Shown: positions 1-11,670 of the stretch, piece by piece
How the letters are laid out: every line of letters starts with the position of its first letter
How positions within the stretch are numbered: the first letter of the stretch is position 1
NCBI GenBank assembly: GCA_036874045.1
Contig: JAZBRI010000011.1
Span: forward strand, 2,108,001 to 2,172,000
DNA: 64,000 nt
Source: Cymodocea nodosa
Lineage: Eukaryota; Streptophyta; Magnoliopsida; Alismatales; Cymodoceaceae
Reading direction: 5' to 3'
Program-made: the position numbers and the translations under genes
The notes under the pieces: model-generated
What the model was told of the DNA's origin: nothing
Database searches by the model: none
Seen by the model: the letters and a program-made list of their open reading frames with translations, nothing else

Positions 1-490
1 CCACGTTTATATTTCAAATTTTCTTTATTCATTAGTCTTCGATCTCTGAAAAATTTCTTGCAAAATAAACTTTCTCGTCCAAAAGTTTTTCATCAGTGTA
101 ATAAGAAGTCGTTACTTTAATGTTAACTAAACGAGTAACACAAGTATATATATAACTTAACGTTTCTAACTTAACAAGTTCCTCATGTGCCATTTCACGT
201 GACAAGTACTGTAGCTAACTCAACGAACTAAGTCTGTGGTGTTATGCTATCTCAACAAACTATCTCCATTGTGTTATGATAACTCAACGAACTAAGTCTG
301 TGGTGTTATGCTATCTCAACAAACTATCTCCATTGTGTTATGATAACTCAATGAACCATTTTTGTTGACTTAAGTTCACTTAAGCTTATTTCTATTGTTT
401 GTGTAAATTTTACCTCTCAGAACTAAAACTCTTAGATGTCAATAATTATATAAGTATCAGTTTTCTAATTATCATCTGTTAGATTACAAT
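1..490 (-). mobile_element. Sirevirus-type LTR, partial (runs off the left edge)
   Basis: The first ~200 bases match, base for base over long stretches, the interior of the Sirevirus LTRs at 17,340-17,560 and 19,090-19,330 (same CACGTTTATATTTC start and AACTTAACG/CACGTG pattern). It lies on the 3' side of the minus-strand body at 4,603-9,972, so it is the expected place for that element's 3' LTR. Its inner end differs from the other copies, so the boundary near 420-490 is uncertain. Fossil repeat. Confidence 0.65.
217..356. repeat. 64-bp tandem duplication inside the LTR
   Basis: Two directly adjacent 64-bp units (217-280 and 281-344) read identically, followed by the beginning of a third. 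Each unit opens with AACTCAACGAACTAAGTC and holds two or three copies of the AACTCAACGAA-type motif. Perfect identity implies a recent duplication, or slippage during reverse transcription. Confidence 0.85.
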
Positions 491-770
491 AACCATTTAA
501 ATAGCATCTCCTTTTATAATATATATATGCAATTAAGATCATAATCATCTTTTTATAATATTTCTCTCCCTTTTTGTCATTAATCAAAAAGATAATTACA
601 GAGAATATATATATGTATATAAGAGAATTACAACAACGATTTCTGTAAACAAGAATAATAATTGAACACATTTACAGAAAAATGTATTGTTCAATGAATC
701 AAACAAGTAATACAAACATTACATTTTGTATTCAGAAACAAACAAAAACAGTTATCGACCCCTCCTAAGT
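491..770. other. AT-rich non-coding segment with a polypurine tract
   Basis: No gene is visible. On the minus strand GACAAAAAGGGAGAG (563-578) looks like a retrotransposon polypurine tract, the primer for plus-strand DNA synthesis. It lies after the accessory ORF and before the LTR, where such a tract is expected. Confidence 0.5.
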
Positions 771-3040
771 ATATCACTTATAGCATTACATATTTTATCT
801 CCTAGATGCCTAATATTATTTCTGATGTCGTTAAGCACTGCATCTAAGTCAGGAGGTAGCTAGGTTTGCTGTTCTGCTTGAACTGAATAACTTTGTTGTT
901 GTTGTTGTTGTATATGGTCTGTATCAGGTTGTTGTTGTTGTTGTTGTCGTTGAGGTGTATGCATGGCCTGGAATTTTTGCAAATCTTTGACACTAAATGC
1001 TCTCATGCCTTTAGTTTCAAAGGGCCAATCGGATAAATTCAATTGGCTTGCAATGAGTCTACATACAGCATCACCATAAAACAACTTTGAACTCATATGC
1101 TGTAGTTGAGAAGTGAAAACATCAAACCAATTGATTTGAATTCTATTCAGCAAGCTATAAGTTGCATATAAACAACTTCTGCTGACTTCCACATTGTGTC
1201 CAACTCTCTGAAATAAATTTGCATGCAATATATTTGCAATAAACCTTGCCTCTGCATTCAGATTTTCCATTAATCTCATTTCAGAATATACATCTGGAAT
1301 TTTTGACAAAAACTGAATGTTCCATTCCAGTTGTCTTATTATGTCAAATCTGTTGGTAACCACAACACCTTCATTCTTTAATCCTAAAACTTCAAAAATT
1401 AACTCAAAAGACAACATAAACTCCTATTCATTTATTTGAGTTTTCAGAAAATTTCCATTCTTGAACAGATTGTTATAAAAAGCTGCAATAAGCTCTGTGT
1501 ATTGCTTCCATTTCGTTCCTACTGGCAAGAATTTAATGAGGCCTTGAAACTCAAACAGATCTCTTACTTCCATCAAATTTCTGAATTTTATTGGACGAGC
1601 ATGCAAAATCTGACATGTAATCAGATTATTGTATTTCTACCATGCTTCTTCAAATCTAAAATGAATTGCATTACCTTGAATGTTTAATATTGTAGACAAA
1701 GAAGGTGATACCTGAAGCCGTGATTCAGAGTTTAATTCATCTTCAAGAACCTCTTCTTTAAAATGAATGTCATATTGTTCCTCTTCCAAAATATTATCTT
1801 GAAGCTGCTCAAGTAAGCTTGATTCTTTAGCTTCAACAGTGTTAAGAACATTGTCAATATGCTCAACATTCATCTATTCAGTCTCTATAGAATGTTCAGA
1901 ATACAATTTTTCCACAAATTCTACAACCGGTGTATCTGTCTGTAATTGTTTAACAGATATTTCCATTGATTCATGTTGTGAATTCTTAGACTCTACTTCT
2001 ATAGATTCTGTAGAAGGCTGGATAACTTTTAGCTCTTCTGGAGTCTTAACATTTTCAATATCTGCTACTCCAGACAATTCAGCCTTTGAACTAGTTACTG
2101 CCTCAACATTGTCAATTATATCTGCAATAACTTGTTCACTGTCAAGTGCCTGATGCTCTGATTTGTCAATTTCTACATCATCAGGACTTGTACTAATAGA
2201 AAAACTTGAGCTCATATTTGACTTGGATTTCTTCTCAAGTTTTCTAGCAAGGGAAAATAAAGTCTCATTATCTTCATCAGTTTCAGTGTGTTCGGAACTG
2301 ATGAGTTTATCAGATGCACAATAAAGTACAATGTCTAGACATACATTGTCCTTTGGAAATAAATTTTCATCTGATTTTCCTTTTTCAAAAGACTTTGTTT
2401 CCTTAGACATAATTTTTCTGGCTTTTCTTCTTCTATAACATTTCTGTTTCTCCTTTTCAAGTATTACTGTTTTCTTTTCAAATTGCTCCATAAAAGTTTT
2501 CTACTTTAATTCTTCTAAGGCACTTTCTATTGCAACAACCTTTCAAAGACTATCAACTTTTGTTTTGTCTACAGTAACATCTGATTCTACTTGTTTTGAA
2601 TATAAAGGAGTAGGGATAGCTGATTCATGCTCTTCCTCAAATGCATGTAGTCTTGTACCGTTTATAGGAGTTTGACGAGTTCTATTTGATGAACCTACAC
2701 CTTTTTCCAAATATTTTGCATACTGTTCCAAACATGCAATCTCAGCACATTTCATTCTGTATTCTCTATCATATTTACTTCGAATACCCATGTATGTAAT
2801 ACTTGCATCAGTATGTTGAAGTTCTTGTCTAACTTCATCTAATATATCCTAAGAAAAGAAGTAATCTCTATAAAGTTCTTCTAACCTTTTGTCCACTCGA
2901 AATATTTTCTTGAACCAAGTACGTGGAACTTCATCATTCTCTATTTCTTTTCCTTTTGCATCTCTTCTGCTTTTGCCTTTTCCTCTGCCACGACCTTTGT
3001 AGAACTTGGAGACCATCGTCGCAGGTTGTAACAGCAACAA
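771..3040 (-). mobile_element. Retrotransposon accessory ORF, copy A (broken)
   Basis: A long minus-strand coding remnant follows the Sirevirus pol and precedes the polypurine tract and LTR. The N-terminal part is basic (GRGRGKGKSRR), the middle is acidic and Ser/Glu-rich, and the C-terminal half has a folded-domain look: LFEFQGLIKFL, AAFYNNL, FEVLGLKNEG, then NRIQINWFDVF and KLFYGD, ending in glutamine runs. The block F(x)GL..F...FY.NL....G matches my memory of the Pfam 'putative plant transposon protein' family (Transposase_32), which often accompanies plant LTR elements. Its function is unknown; an env-like or host-interaction role is only a guess. A clear relative lies at 41,577-43,810, next to a Gypsy element. 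It is a fossil with several breaks. Confidence 0.6.
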
Positions 3041-3530
3041 GCGAGAAAGATTTTCTTGACAAAGTTTACAAATAACCTAAGTCCCCGTGTAATAAGTGTT
3101 TAAATAGGGTTTTTAGGCGTATAACTCAACGTAAAGAGAAGTCAGGTTCAAAAATAAAATAAAAATTGAATAAAGCTTATTCAATCAAAGTACCTGAAAT
3201 ATTCAAGTATAACTCGTTGAGTTAACTAACCTAACGAGTAAAACACTGTCTAGAGGTAGTTTTACACGTTACCTTATCTAATATAACGTCTAGTTAGTAC
3301 ACTTAAACAAGTTTCGGATGCTTCCAACTAAAACCTTCTGAAAACAACGCACATGCTAAACTTAACATTATCTTGAGAACATTGTAAACTATTTGAACAT
3401 TTTGTCTTTTGAATCTAGAATAGTTTGTTTATCTTTTTAAATTATTTCATCAAGATTTTAAGAGGACATTAATTCAGATTAACTAAGATTTGTATTTTAA
3501 ATTATATTAATTTGTTTTCGACATTGTTAA
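3041..3530 (-). promoter_or_regulatory. Leader of accessory ORF A: motif cluster and TATA box
   Basis: Reading on the minus strand, AACTNAACGAG-type motifs and their inverted partners cluster around 3,190-3,300. A TATA-like TATTTAAAC (3,098-3,106) follows, then about 60 bases of leader before the accessory ORF. This resembles a self-contained promoter and may drive the ORF independently of the LTR. No transcript evidence is available. Confidence 0.4.
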
Positions 3531-3542
3531 TCCTCCCCCTAC
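3531..3542 (-). other. Polypurine tract-like G-run
   Basis: The minus strand reads GTAGGGGGAGGA between the pol-side spacer and the accessory-ORF leader. Sireviruses are known for repeated polypurine tracts upstream of the 3' LTR; with 563-578 this body has at least two. Confidence 0.45.
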
Positions 3543-4602
3543 AAATATACTTCAAATATATTCAATCAAAATACAAAATATACTTGTAGTGACAATAGAT
3601 GTTAAGTATAACTATACTTTTACATTTTATTTTCAAAGACTTCCGTTATCCTAACATCATCAAAAATGATTTCCAGAATCAATTCCTATTGTATATGAAT
3701 CAAAACACAACTTTGAACTCAATTCGATTAATTCAAGGAGAATAAAAGAATGTATCTCAAATAAACGTTTTCGAAAGTACTAATGTTGATTCAATAAATC
3801 AGTAGTCATATTGGTATAAACTATATGCGATTCAAAGATATCTGTAATTAATGAAACAACTTTTTCTTTTCAAAACATTAAATATTGATAATTTTCTTTA
3901 AAAGTTAGTTTGAAAAGCTTGAATCATACAAGAGCTTTCTAATGTACCCATGTAATGAGCTTTCAGTCAACAATCCCAGATCTGATTAGGACCTTAGGTT
4001 GCTAGATTTAAAGAATCCTTTTTCAGGACAACAATACTTACATACCTATCTGCTCAAGTACAAAAGGCTCGTGATCAAACTAATCAAAAAACTCTCAAAG
4101 ATTTTTACTTTGTAAGCACTTTTCATTTTAAGCACAGTATATATGTATTCCATTAATATAGATGCAATAAAACACAAATCTCATACAATTCTTACTTCTA
4201 TGATTATACTGAGAATATGAATCAGTTTCAATAAGCTTATACTTTTGATTAACCGTTTAAGATAAGTTACATATAACTTATTCTACATGTTTAATCAATT
4301 AAGTCAAATTTATGCATGATCATATGCATTTTCCTTGATTCAAAGAAAACATTTAATCAAAATTTTAGAATGTCAGAAGTATTTAATGTTTTTCATTTAC
4401 ACTTCCACTTAAAATCGTAAAAACTATTAAAATTGATAAACTACTTAAAATCAATAAGATACTACTATGATTTACAATAAATACATAGTATCTTAAGCAG
4501 CAATTTAGATATTACTTTAGATATTTATAATAATTATATAATATCTATGAGGTGAACAACATCATCAATAATTTTTATCTTTTTATATGGAGTTTAAGCA
4601 TT
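3543..4602 (-). other. Conserved non-coding spacer downstream of Sirevirus pol
   Basis: About 1 kb with no coding sequence. It matches 10,698-11,670 closely (for example AAAGCTTGAATCATACAAG and CAACAATCCCA are shared) and 61,366-62,500 more distantly. Conservation of a non-coding stretch in three element copies suggests it is an integral part of the element, such as a 3' untranslated region with replication signals. Confidence 0.65.
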
Positions 4603-6159
4603 TTACACATCACATAGCCTACAAATACCTAAATTTAATCTAATGTTGCATAATGTATTTTCATCTAGAGGTTTTGTAAATATATCAGCTAATTGATTTT
4701 TACTAGACACAAATTCTAATTTAATTTTTCCTTTGATTACGTTATCTCTTAGAAAATGATGTCTAACCTCTATATGTTTTGCTCTTGAATGTAATACAAG
4801 ATTTTTGGAAAGATTTATTGCAGAACTACTGTCACAATAAATCTCAGTTGTATCATAAGATAATCCAAAATCTTCTAAAGTTTGCCTTATCCACAGAATC
4901 TGAGTGCCACACAGTGTAGCAACAACATATTCAGCTTCTGTAGTAGAAAGTGCTACACAGTTTTGCTTTTTACTAAACCATGACACCAAATTATTTCCTA
5001 ATAATTGACATGTGCCACTAGTACTCTTTCTATCAGATTTAGATCCTACATAATCAGCATCAGTATATCCTATAAGATCTATTGAACTATACTTAGAATA
5101 ATACAGTCTGAAATTTTTAGTTCCTTGTATATATCTAAATATTCTTTTAACTGCAATTAACTATGATTCCTTAAGATTAAATTGAAATCTAGCACAAACA
5201 CACACAGCAAACATAATATCAGGTCTACTAGTAGTCAAATAAAGTAAAGAACCAATCATACTTCTATATTTTCTTTGATCTATAGATTTTCCTATGTCAT
5301 CAATATCTAACTTTAAAGTAGTACTCATAGGAGTTCCTCGAATCCTTGTATCATTAAAATTAAATTTCTTAAGCATTTCAACTACATATTTTTCCTGATT
5401 TAAAAATATACCTTTATCCATTTGCTTAATTTGAAGTCCTAGAAAATATGAAAGTTCTCCTATCATACTCATTTCAAACTGATTAGTCATCTCTTCAGAG
5501 AATATTTCTATCAACTTATTAGAGGTTGCTCCAAAGATTATATCATCCACGTATATTTGAACAACAATCTGATCTTTACCATCTCTCTTAATAAATAGAG
5601 TATGATCCACTTTTCCCATGATATAGCCTTTTTCTATTAAAAAAGTAGACAATCTTTCATACCATGATCTAGGTGCTTGCTTCAAACCATATAAGGCTTT
5701 CTTCAATTTATACACAAAGTCAGGATTTTTAATATCTTCAAATCCAAGTGGTCATTTTACATAGACTTCTTCATTAATTAAACCATTTAGAAATGCACAA
5801 TTTACATCCATTTGATATAATTTAAAATCCATATAACAAGCATAGGCCAATAATATTCTAATACTTTCTAACCTAGCCACAAGAGCAAATGTTTCATCAT
5901 AATCTAATCCTTCTTCCTGTGTATACCCTTGTGCAACTAATCTAGCTTTATTCCTTATAATTTGACCAGTTTCGTTAGTTTTGTTTCTAAAGATCCACTT
6001 TGTACCTATTATGGACTGATTTTCTGGTGGAGAAACTAATTCCCATACATCATTTCTGATGAATTGATTTAGTTCTTCTTGCATTGCCACTATCCAATTT
6101 TCATCAGATAATGCTTCTTGTATATTCCTTGGTTCCACCATAGAAACAAACATACACAT
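4603..6159 (-). mobile_element. Element 1 reverse transcriptase and RNase H region (fossil)
   Basis: Copia-type reverse transcriptase motifs are visible: [46 protein letters not shown] and the catalytic YVDDI. RNase H follows, with GSLLYLTTSRPDI, STTEAEYV, the SSSAINLSKN block and the LADIFTKPLDE tail typical of plant Copia. The order protease-integrase-RT-RNase H defines Copia. Broken. Confidence 0.85.
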
Positions 6160-6299
6160 ATTATTTAAATTTACTGAAGCTCTAGTTTTAACTCCCTCAT
6201 TAATATTACCAATGACTTGAGTAATGGGATGTGATGAAGAATAACGTCAATTTCTCTGATTTTCCTCAATATTCTCATCAACATCTGAAAGTCCATCAC

Positions 6300-7690
6300 T
6301 TTCATCATTAGTTTGATCATTTAAGTTCATATTTTTTATTTTCTCAGATAAATCATCAATCTCTCTATTGATCTCTAACTCATTTGGAAAATTGATCATA
6401 TCATCATTATCAGCTTTAGATTGAGATTCTCTAAGAGAATTTTCATTGAAGCTTACATGGAGGGTTTCTTCAATAGTCCTAGAAGTCTTGTTATATACTC
6501 TATAGGCTTTACTTCTAGTAGAGTAACCTACAAAAATTCCTTCATCCGATTTGGCTTGAAATTTATCCCTTTTATCCTTAGTATTAAGAATAAAACACTA
6601 GCAACCAAATGGTTTCATATAGGAAATTTTTGGAACCCTATTAAATATAATTTCAAAATGAGTTTTATTAACATGAGGTCATAAATGACTTCTGTTAATA
6701 ACATAACAAGCTGTACTTACTACTTCAGCCTAAAGATTTTGAGGTAACTTATGTTCATTCAATATAGTTCTGGCCATTTCTTGAAGTGATCTATTCTTTC
6801 TCTCAATAACACCATTTTGGCATGGTGCTCTTGGAAAAGAAAATATATGATCAATGCCATGCTCATTACAATAGTTATCCATTTGATCATTATCAAATTC
6901 AGTTCCATGATCACTCCTAAGTTTTTGAATAGAGATACTTTGCTCATTTTGAACAAAATTGCAAAACATTTTAAATTTTTCAAAAACTTCTGTCTTAGAT
7001 GCTAGAAAATATACCCAAGTGTATCTAGAGAAGTCATCTACTAAAACAAATGCATACCGTTTACCACCAAGACTCATGATTCTTGTTGGTCCAAATAGAT
7101 CCATATGTATAAGTTCTAAGACTCTCTTGCATGAAATATCAGTTTTGGATTTAAAAGAGTTTTTATGAAGTTTACCTAACTCACATGCATCACACATAAA
7201 GTTCTTTGAGTATTTAATCTTTGGTAAACCTCTCACTAAATGTTTTCTAGATAGTTTATATAATAGTCTTATATTTATATGCCTAATCCTTCTATGCCAT
7301 AGATATGCATCACTAGTTTCATCTAGCAAACATGAATTTAAATCAACTGCACTAGAAGGTAAAGATAAAATACATACATTACCTTTTCTTTTAGCAATAA
7401 ACTTAATTTCATCTGTATTTTTATCAATTATTTTGCATACATTATCTTCAAACACTACATAATATCCATTTTCAGTTAGTTTTATAACACTCAGCAAATT
7501 AAATCTTAGGTTTTCTGCATATAGTACATTCGAAATAACACAAGTAGGAGTTATTTAAACATTGCCCATACCTATGATTTTATCTTTGCTTTTGTTTCCA
7601 AATGTTACACTTCCTTTCATGGTATTTGTAAAATTTTGTAATAGACTTTTTTGTCCGGTCATGTGACTTGACGCTCCACTGTCCAAGATC
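6300..7690 (-). mobile_element. Element 1 protease and integrase region (fossil)
   Basis: At the upstream end a DSGASSHMTG-type aspartic protease motif is readable near 7,655-7,690. It is followed by the GAG-pre-integrase zinc-binding block (HRRIRHIN ... CDACELGKLH) and the integrase core (MDLFGPTR, LVDDFSRYTWVYFL, SDHGTEFDN, NGVIERKNRSLQEMART). Broken. Confidence 0.85.
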
Positions 7691-8388
7691 TATTTTGATG
7701 TTGTTTCCTCCTGCAACACAAATTAAGAAAAACTTTTTCTTGGTACCTAATGTTGTTGAGGACCAAGTTCATTAAACGCATATTTCTTCTTTTTGTTTAA
7801 AAATAGTTTAACATTATCATTTATATTCTTATTAGTTGTAAGTATTATTGATTTATCATTAGCTTCATACTCACATATAGCATTATTGCTTTTGCAATCA
7901 TTCTTTTTGTTTTAAGATGTAGTATAATCAAGACCAAACATATTTTTATCAGATGTTAATTTATTTTGGTCATGCTTATACATTTTTGTAAGTTCATACC
8001 AAGATTTTGTACTTGTATTAACACTTTCCGTATATACAAAATCTTTTTCTGCACAAGAATTTTTTGTTTTATCACATGTAGAATGAGTAATTGGTCTAAT
8101 ACCAGTGTATTGAATTACATGCTCAGGTTTTTGAATTTTCAGTTTACTATAATTGTCTGAAATTTTAGAAACATTAGAAATTGAATTTCCAGAATAAGAA
8201 ACAAGATTTTTAGAAACATTTATAGTCATGTTAGAAGTACAATTTGACAAATCACATTGATTTATATTATTACTGCATGATTCATCCCTTGAAGTACCTA
8301 CTTCTACATATTTATTACCTTGTTTAATAATAAAAGGAATTTTAGTCTTAGATTTACTTGAACTGCAACTAATAAATCCTTTATTGGC

Positions 8389-9972
8389 TTAAGATTCAGG
8401 ATAATCAAATCCTAAGCCAAATTTATAAGACACCGCAGGGGTACTAGTTAGTTTGTCTAACTTAGTTTGACTTAAATTACATTTCTCAAATGTAGAATTT
8501 AAATCTTGCTCTCTCAATTTTAATTTTTCTATCTCTAATTCAAGTTCATTTATATTGTTTCTCAACATTTCATTTTCAGATTCTATCTTTAATTTTTCAG
8601 CATTTATATTCTGTATTTGTTCATGCAAGATACATTCATTAAATCTAAATTTTTGCAAATCTCTAGCATGATTTTCATTATCACATTTAAACTTTTCTAA
8701 AGTAGTAGACAGGAAACAATTTTCTTCTTCCATAATGGATGAAGATTTTCTAATATTCTTATTTTCCAGTTTACATACTTTAAGTTTTTGTAATAATGCA
8801 TGATAAGCACATAATAATTCATCAAAGTTGAAATCTGAATGACTTTCAGGATCAGATATTACCTCAGACTCATCTGCCATGAAACACACATGAGCAACAT
8901 CTTCTAACTCTTGTTCTCCTTCTGAATGTGAAGATTTTGATGCTGATTCCTCAGATTCAAACTCTTCAGACGTGTCATCCCAAGTGACCTTCAAAGCCTT
9001 TTTCTTGTAAAACTTTTTCTGAGTTTTCTGTGCCGTCTTCTTCTGATTTGTCCTACTTTGCTTTTCATTTTTTCTCATCGGACAATCTGGAGAAAGATGT
9101 CCAGGTTTCTTACAGTTGTAACATACATACTTTCTGGATGAAGAATTCTAGTCATTCAATGATTTTGACGTTGAGGGTTTATCATTTTTGTTCCTTTGCT
9201 GTTTCCTAGCTTTCCATGCTTTCTTGAATTTCTTAGTCAGCAAAATCAAATCCTCATCAGAATTAGTAGATATATCAGAATCTGAATTAATTTCGAACAC
9301 TATTTCTTTCTTCATTTTTAGTTTGTTGTGACTTAGTGATTCATTTAATTGAACTTCATAAGCTGTTAAATTTCCTATAAGTACATTCATAGTATAAACA
9401 TTTAAATCTCATGATTCCTCAATTGATGTTACTTTCTGAGACCATTTAGAACTTAGGGATCTGAGAATTTTCCTCACCAAATCCTTCTGTTCAAAATTCT
9501 TTCCTAAACATTTTAAAGAGTTTATGATATCAAGAAATCTGGAAAACATCTTAGAAATATTTTCGTCTTCATGCATCTTAAAGAGTTCATACTTATGAAT
9601 CAACATGTTTATTTTTGTCACTTTAACTTGAGAAGTACCTTCATGTGAAACTTCTAATGCATGCCACACCTCATAAGCAGATTTATATACCGACACTTTA
9701 CTGAACTGATCATAACTCAATGCACAAAATAAAATATTTAAGCCCTTAGCATTCAGAGTTTCATTTTCTTTTTCAGTAATTGTCCAAGTATTATATGGGG
9801 TAGTTAATGGAGTATATGGTTTAGAAATCATGAACCACAATTTATGATCTATACTTTGAAGAAAAACAGTCATCCTATATTTCCAATATTCAAAATGTAT
9901 TCCATCAAATAAAGGAGGACGATTAAGATTTTGGCCTTCATATAAAGAAAAATTACCATTTCCAGTAGCCAT
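8389..9972 (-). mobile_element. Element 1 gag region (fossil)
   Basis: The start at 9,972 (MATGNGNFSLYEGQN) follows the primer-binding site by about 190 bases. The UBN2/retrotran-gag core (FDGIHFEYWKYRM, AYEVWHALEVSHEGT) is followed by an acidic linker, a zinc knuckle with the CYNCKKPGHLSPDC spacing near 9,080-9,130, and a long coiled coil rich in Leu/Glu/Lys. The coiled-coil tail after the knuckle is a Sirevirus hallmark. A linker at 7,912-8,250 continues toward the protease. Broken. Confidence 0.85.
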
Positions 9973-10158
9973 TTTACCTTAGATTTTTCAACCCATTTGA
10001 TTTTAAACAATCTAAAAACTTTAAAACAATTTGAGCCTTAAATCAAGAAAGTTAAACGTATGCTCAGATATTAATTTCCGTTTAAAAACAAGGAATGTAG
10101 AATAAGCAATGATATTAAATAAGTTGGTATCAATTTTATATCAAAGATTATTCACAAA

Positions 10159-10170
10159 GCTCTGATACCA
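10159..10170 (-). other. Primer-binding site (initiator tRNA-Met)
   Basis: The minus strand reads TGGTATCAGAGC, complementary to the 3' end of plant initiator tRNA-Met, two bases inside the LTR end. It fixes element 1 as minus strand and the LTR end at 10,173. Confidence 0.95.
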
Positions 10171-10172
10171 CT

Positions 10173-10697
10173 TGTAGGATCGTATGGCTACACAAGACGG
10201 GGGTGAATTGTGTATTTTTAATATTTTCTGAAATATAACTGAAACTTTAAAACTCAAAAACAAGTCGAGACATTGTTTTCATAAAATCATTTTTATTCAA
10301 TGTTTCAATTACAATATACAATTCAATTCTCCTCAGAAATTGTAGATGCAATTATATTTCGATATCATGTATCATCTAAACAATTTGATAACTACAAATA
10401 GAGAAAACTAATTTGCGGAATTTAAAACTTTTCTCCCTATTTAAGATCTTTCTTCTTCTTCTTTTTCTTCTTCAGCATTTTTTCAGTGACGAATATCTTG
10501 TCTTTTCATGCTTCACCGAATTTACTTTCTTCTGAGACTTCAAATCTTCAGTGACGAAAATCTTACAGACAAGTATTTATATCGGTAAGCTTTTCTGTAT
10601 TAATTGATGATTTTAATTTCTTTTCACAAGCAATAGTAATTGAGCAAATATGATTATTTTCATTCAGTACACATTATCAAAACAAAAATACTCAACA
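10173..10697 (-). mobile_element. Short Sirevirus LTR shared by two tandem bodies
   Basis: It is bounded by TGTAGGATCG on the left and ACTCAACA on the right, the same ends as the full LTR at 16,679-18,354, but it is only about a third as long. It matches the outer parts of that LTR and lacks the motif-rich middle. On its left are a primer-binding site and gag of element 1; on its right is the 3' spacer and pol of element 2. It therefore acts as 5' LTR of one and 3' LTR of the other. Confidence 0.85.
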
Positions 10698-11670
10698 AGA
10701 TGTTAAGTATAACTATACTTTTAAATTTTCTTTTTAGAAACTTCCATTATTCTGACTTCATCAAAAATGATTTCCAGAATCAATTCCTACTGTATATGAA
10801 TCAAAACACAACTTTGAACTCAATATGATTAATTCAAGGAGAATAAAAGAATGTATCTCAAATAAACGTTTTCAAAAGTACTAATGGTGATTCAATAACT
10901 CAGTAGTCATAGTGGTAGAAACTATATTCGATTCAAAGATATCTGTAATTAAAAAAATACTTCTTTTTTTTTTTTAAAGTTAGTTTGGAAAGCTTGAATC
11001 ATACAAGAGCTTTCTAATGTACCCGTGTAATGAGCTTTCAATCAACAATCCCATATCTGATCAAGACCTTAGGTTGCCAGATTTAAAGAATCCTTTTTTA
11101 GGACAACAATCCTTACATACCTATCTACTCAAGTACAAAGGCTCGTGATCAAACTAATCAATAAACTCTCAAAGATTTTCACTTTGTAAGCACTTTTCAT
11201 TTTAAACACAGTATATATGTATTCCATTAATACAGATGCAATAAAACACAAATCTCATACAAGTTTTACTTCTATGATTTTACTGAGAATATGAATCAAT
11301 TTCAATAAGCTTATACTTTTAATTAACAGTTTAAGATGAGTCACATATAACTTATTCTACAAGTTTAATCAATTAAGTCAAATATATGCATGATCATATG
11401 CACTTTCCTTGATTCAAAGAAAACATTTAATCAAAATTTCAGAATGTCAGAAGTATTTAATGTTTTTCATTTACACTTCCACTTAAAATCGTAAAAACCA
11501 TTAAAATTGATAAACTACTTAAAATCAATAAGATACTACTATGATTTTACAATAAATACATAGTATCTTAAGCAGCAATTTAGATATTACTTTAGAATTT
11601 ATGATAAGTATATAATATCTACGAGGTGAACAACATCATCAATACTATTTATCTTTTTATATGGAGTTTA
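10698..11670 (-). other. Conserved 3' spacer of element 2
   Basis: Non-coding and closely alignable by eye with 3,590-4,600. In this copy it abuts the LTR directly, whereas in element 1 the accessory-ORF module lies between the equivalent spacer and the LTR. Confidence 0.7.

Larger units (their letters stand above)
1..10697 (-). mobile_element. Sirevirus (Copia) element 1, minus strand, broken
   Basis: Parts in order on the minus strand are: short LTR 10,173-10,697, primer-binding site, long gag with CCHC knuckle and coiled coil, protease, integrase, reverse transcriptase, RNase H ending near 4,603, conserved spacer, accessory ORF and left LTR. The gag type (matrix-like start MATGNGNFSLYEGQN, a knuckle, then a long Glu/Lys-rich coiled coil), the RNase H signature (STTEAEYVAA) and the initiator-Met primer site place it in the Sirevirus/Maximus lineage. 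It has roughly ten breaks, so it is an old copy. Its LTR at 10,173-10,697 is shared with the next body. Confidence 0.8.
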
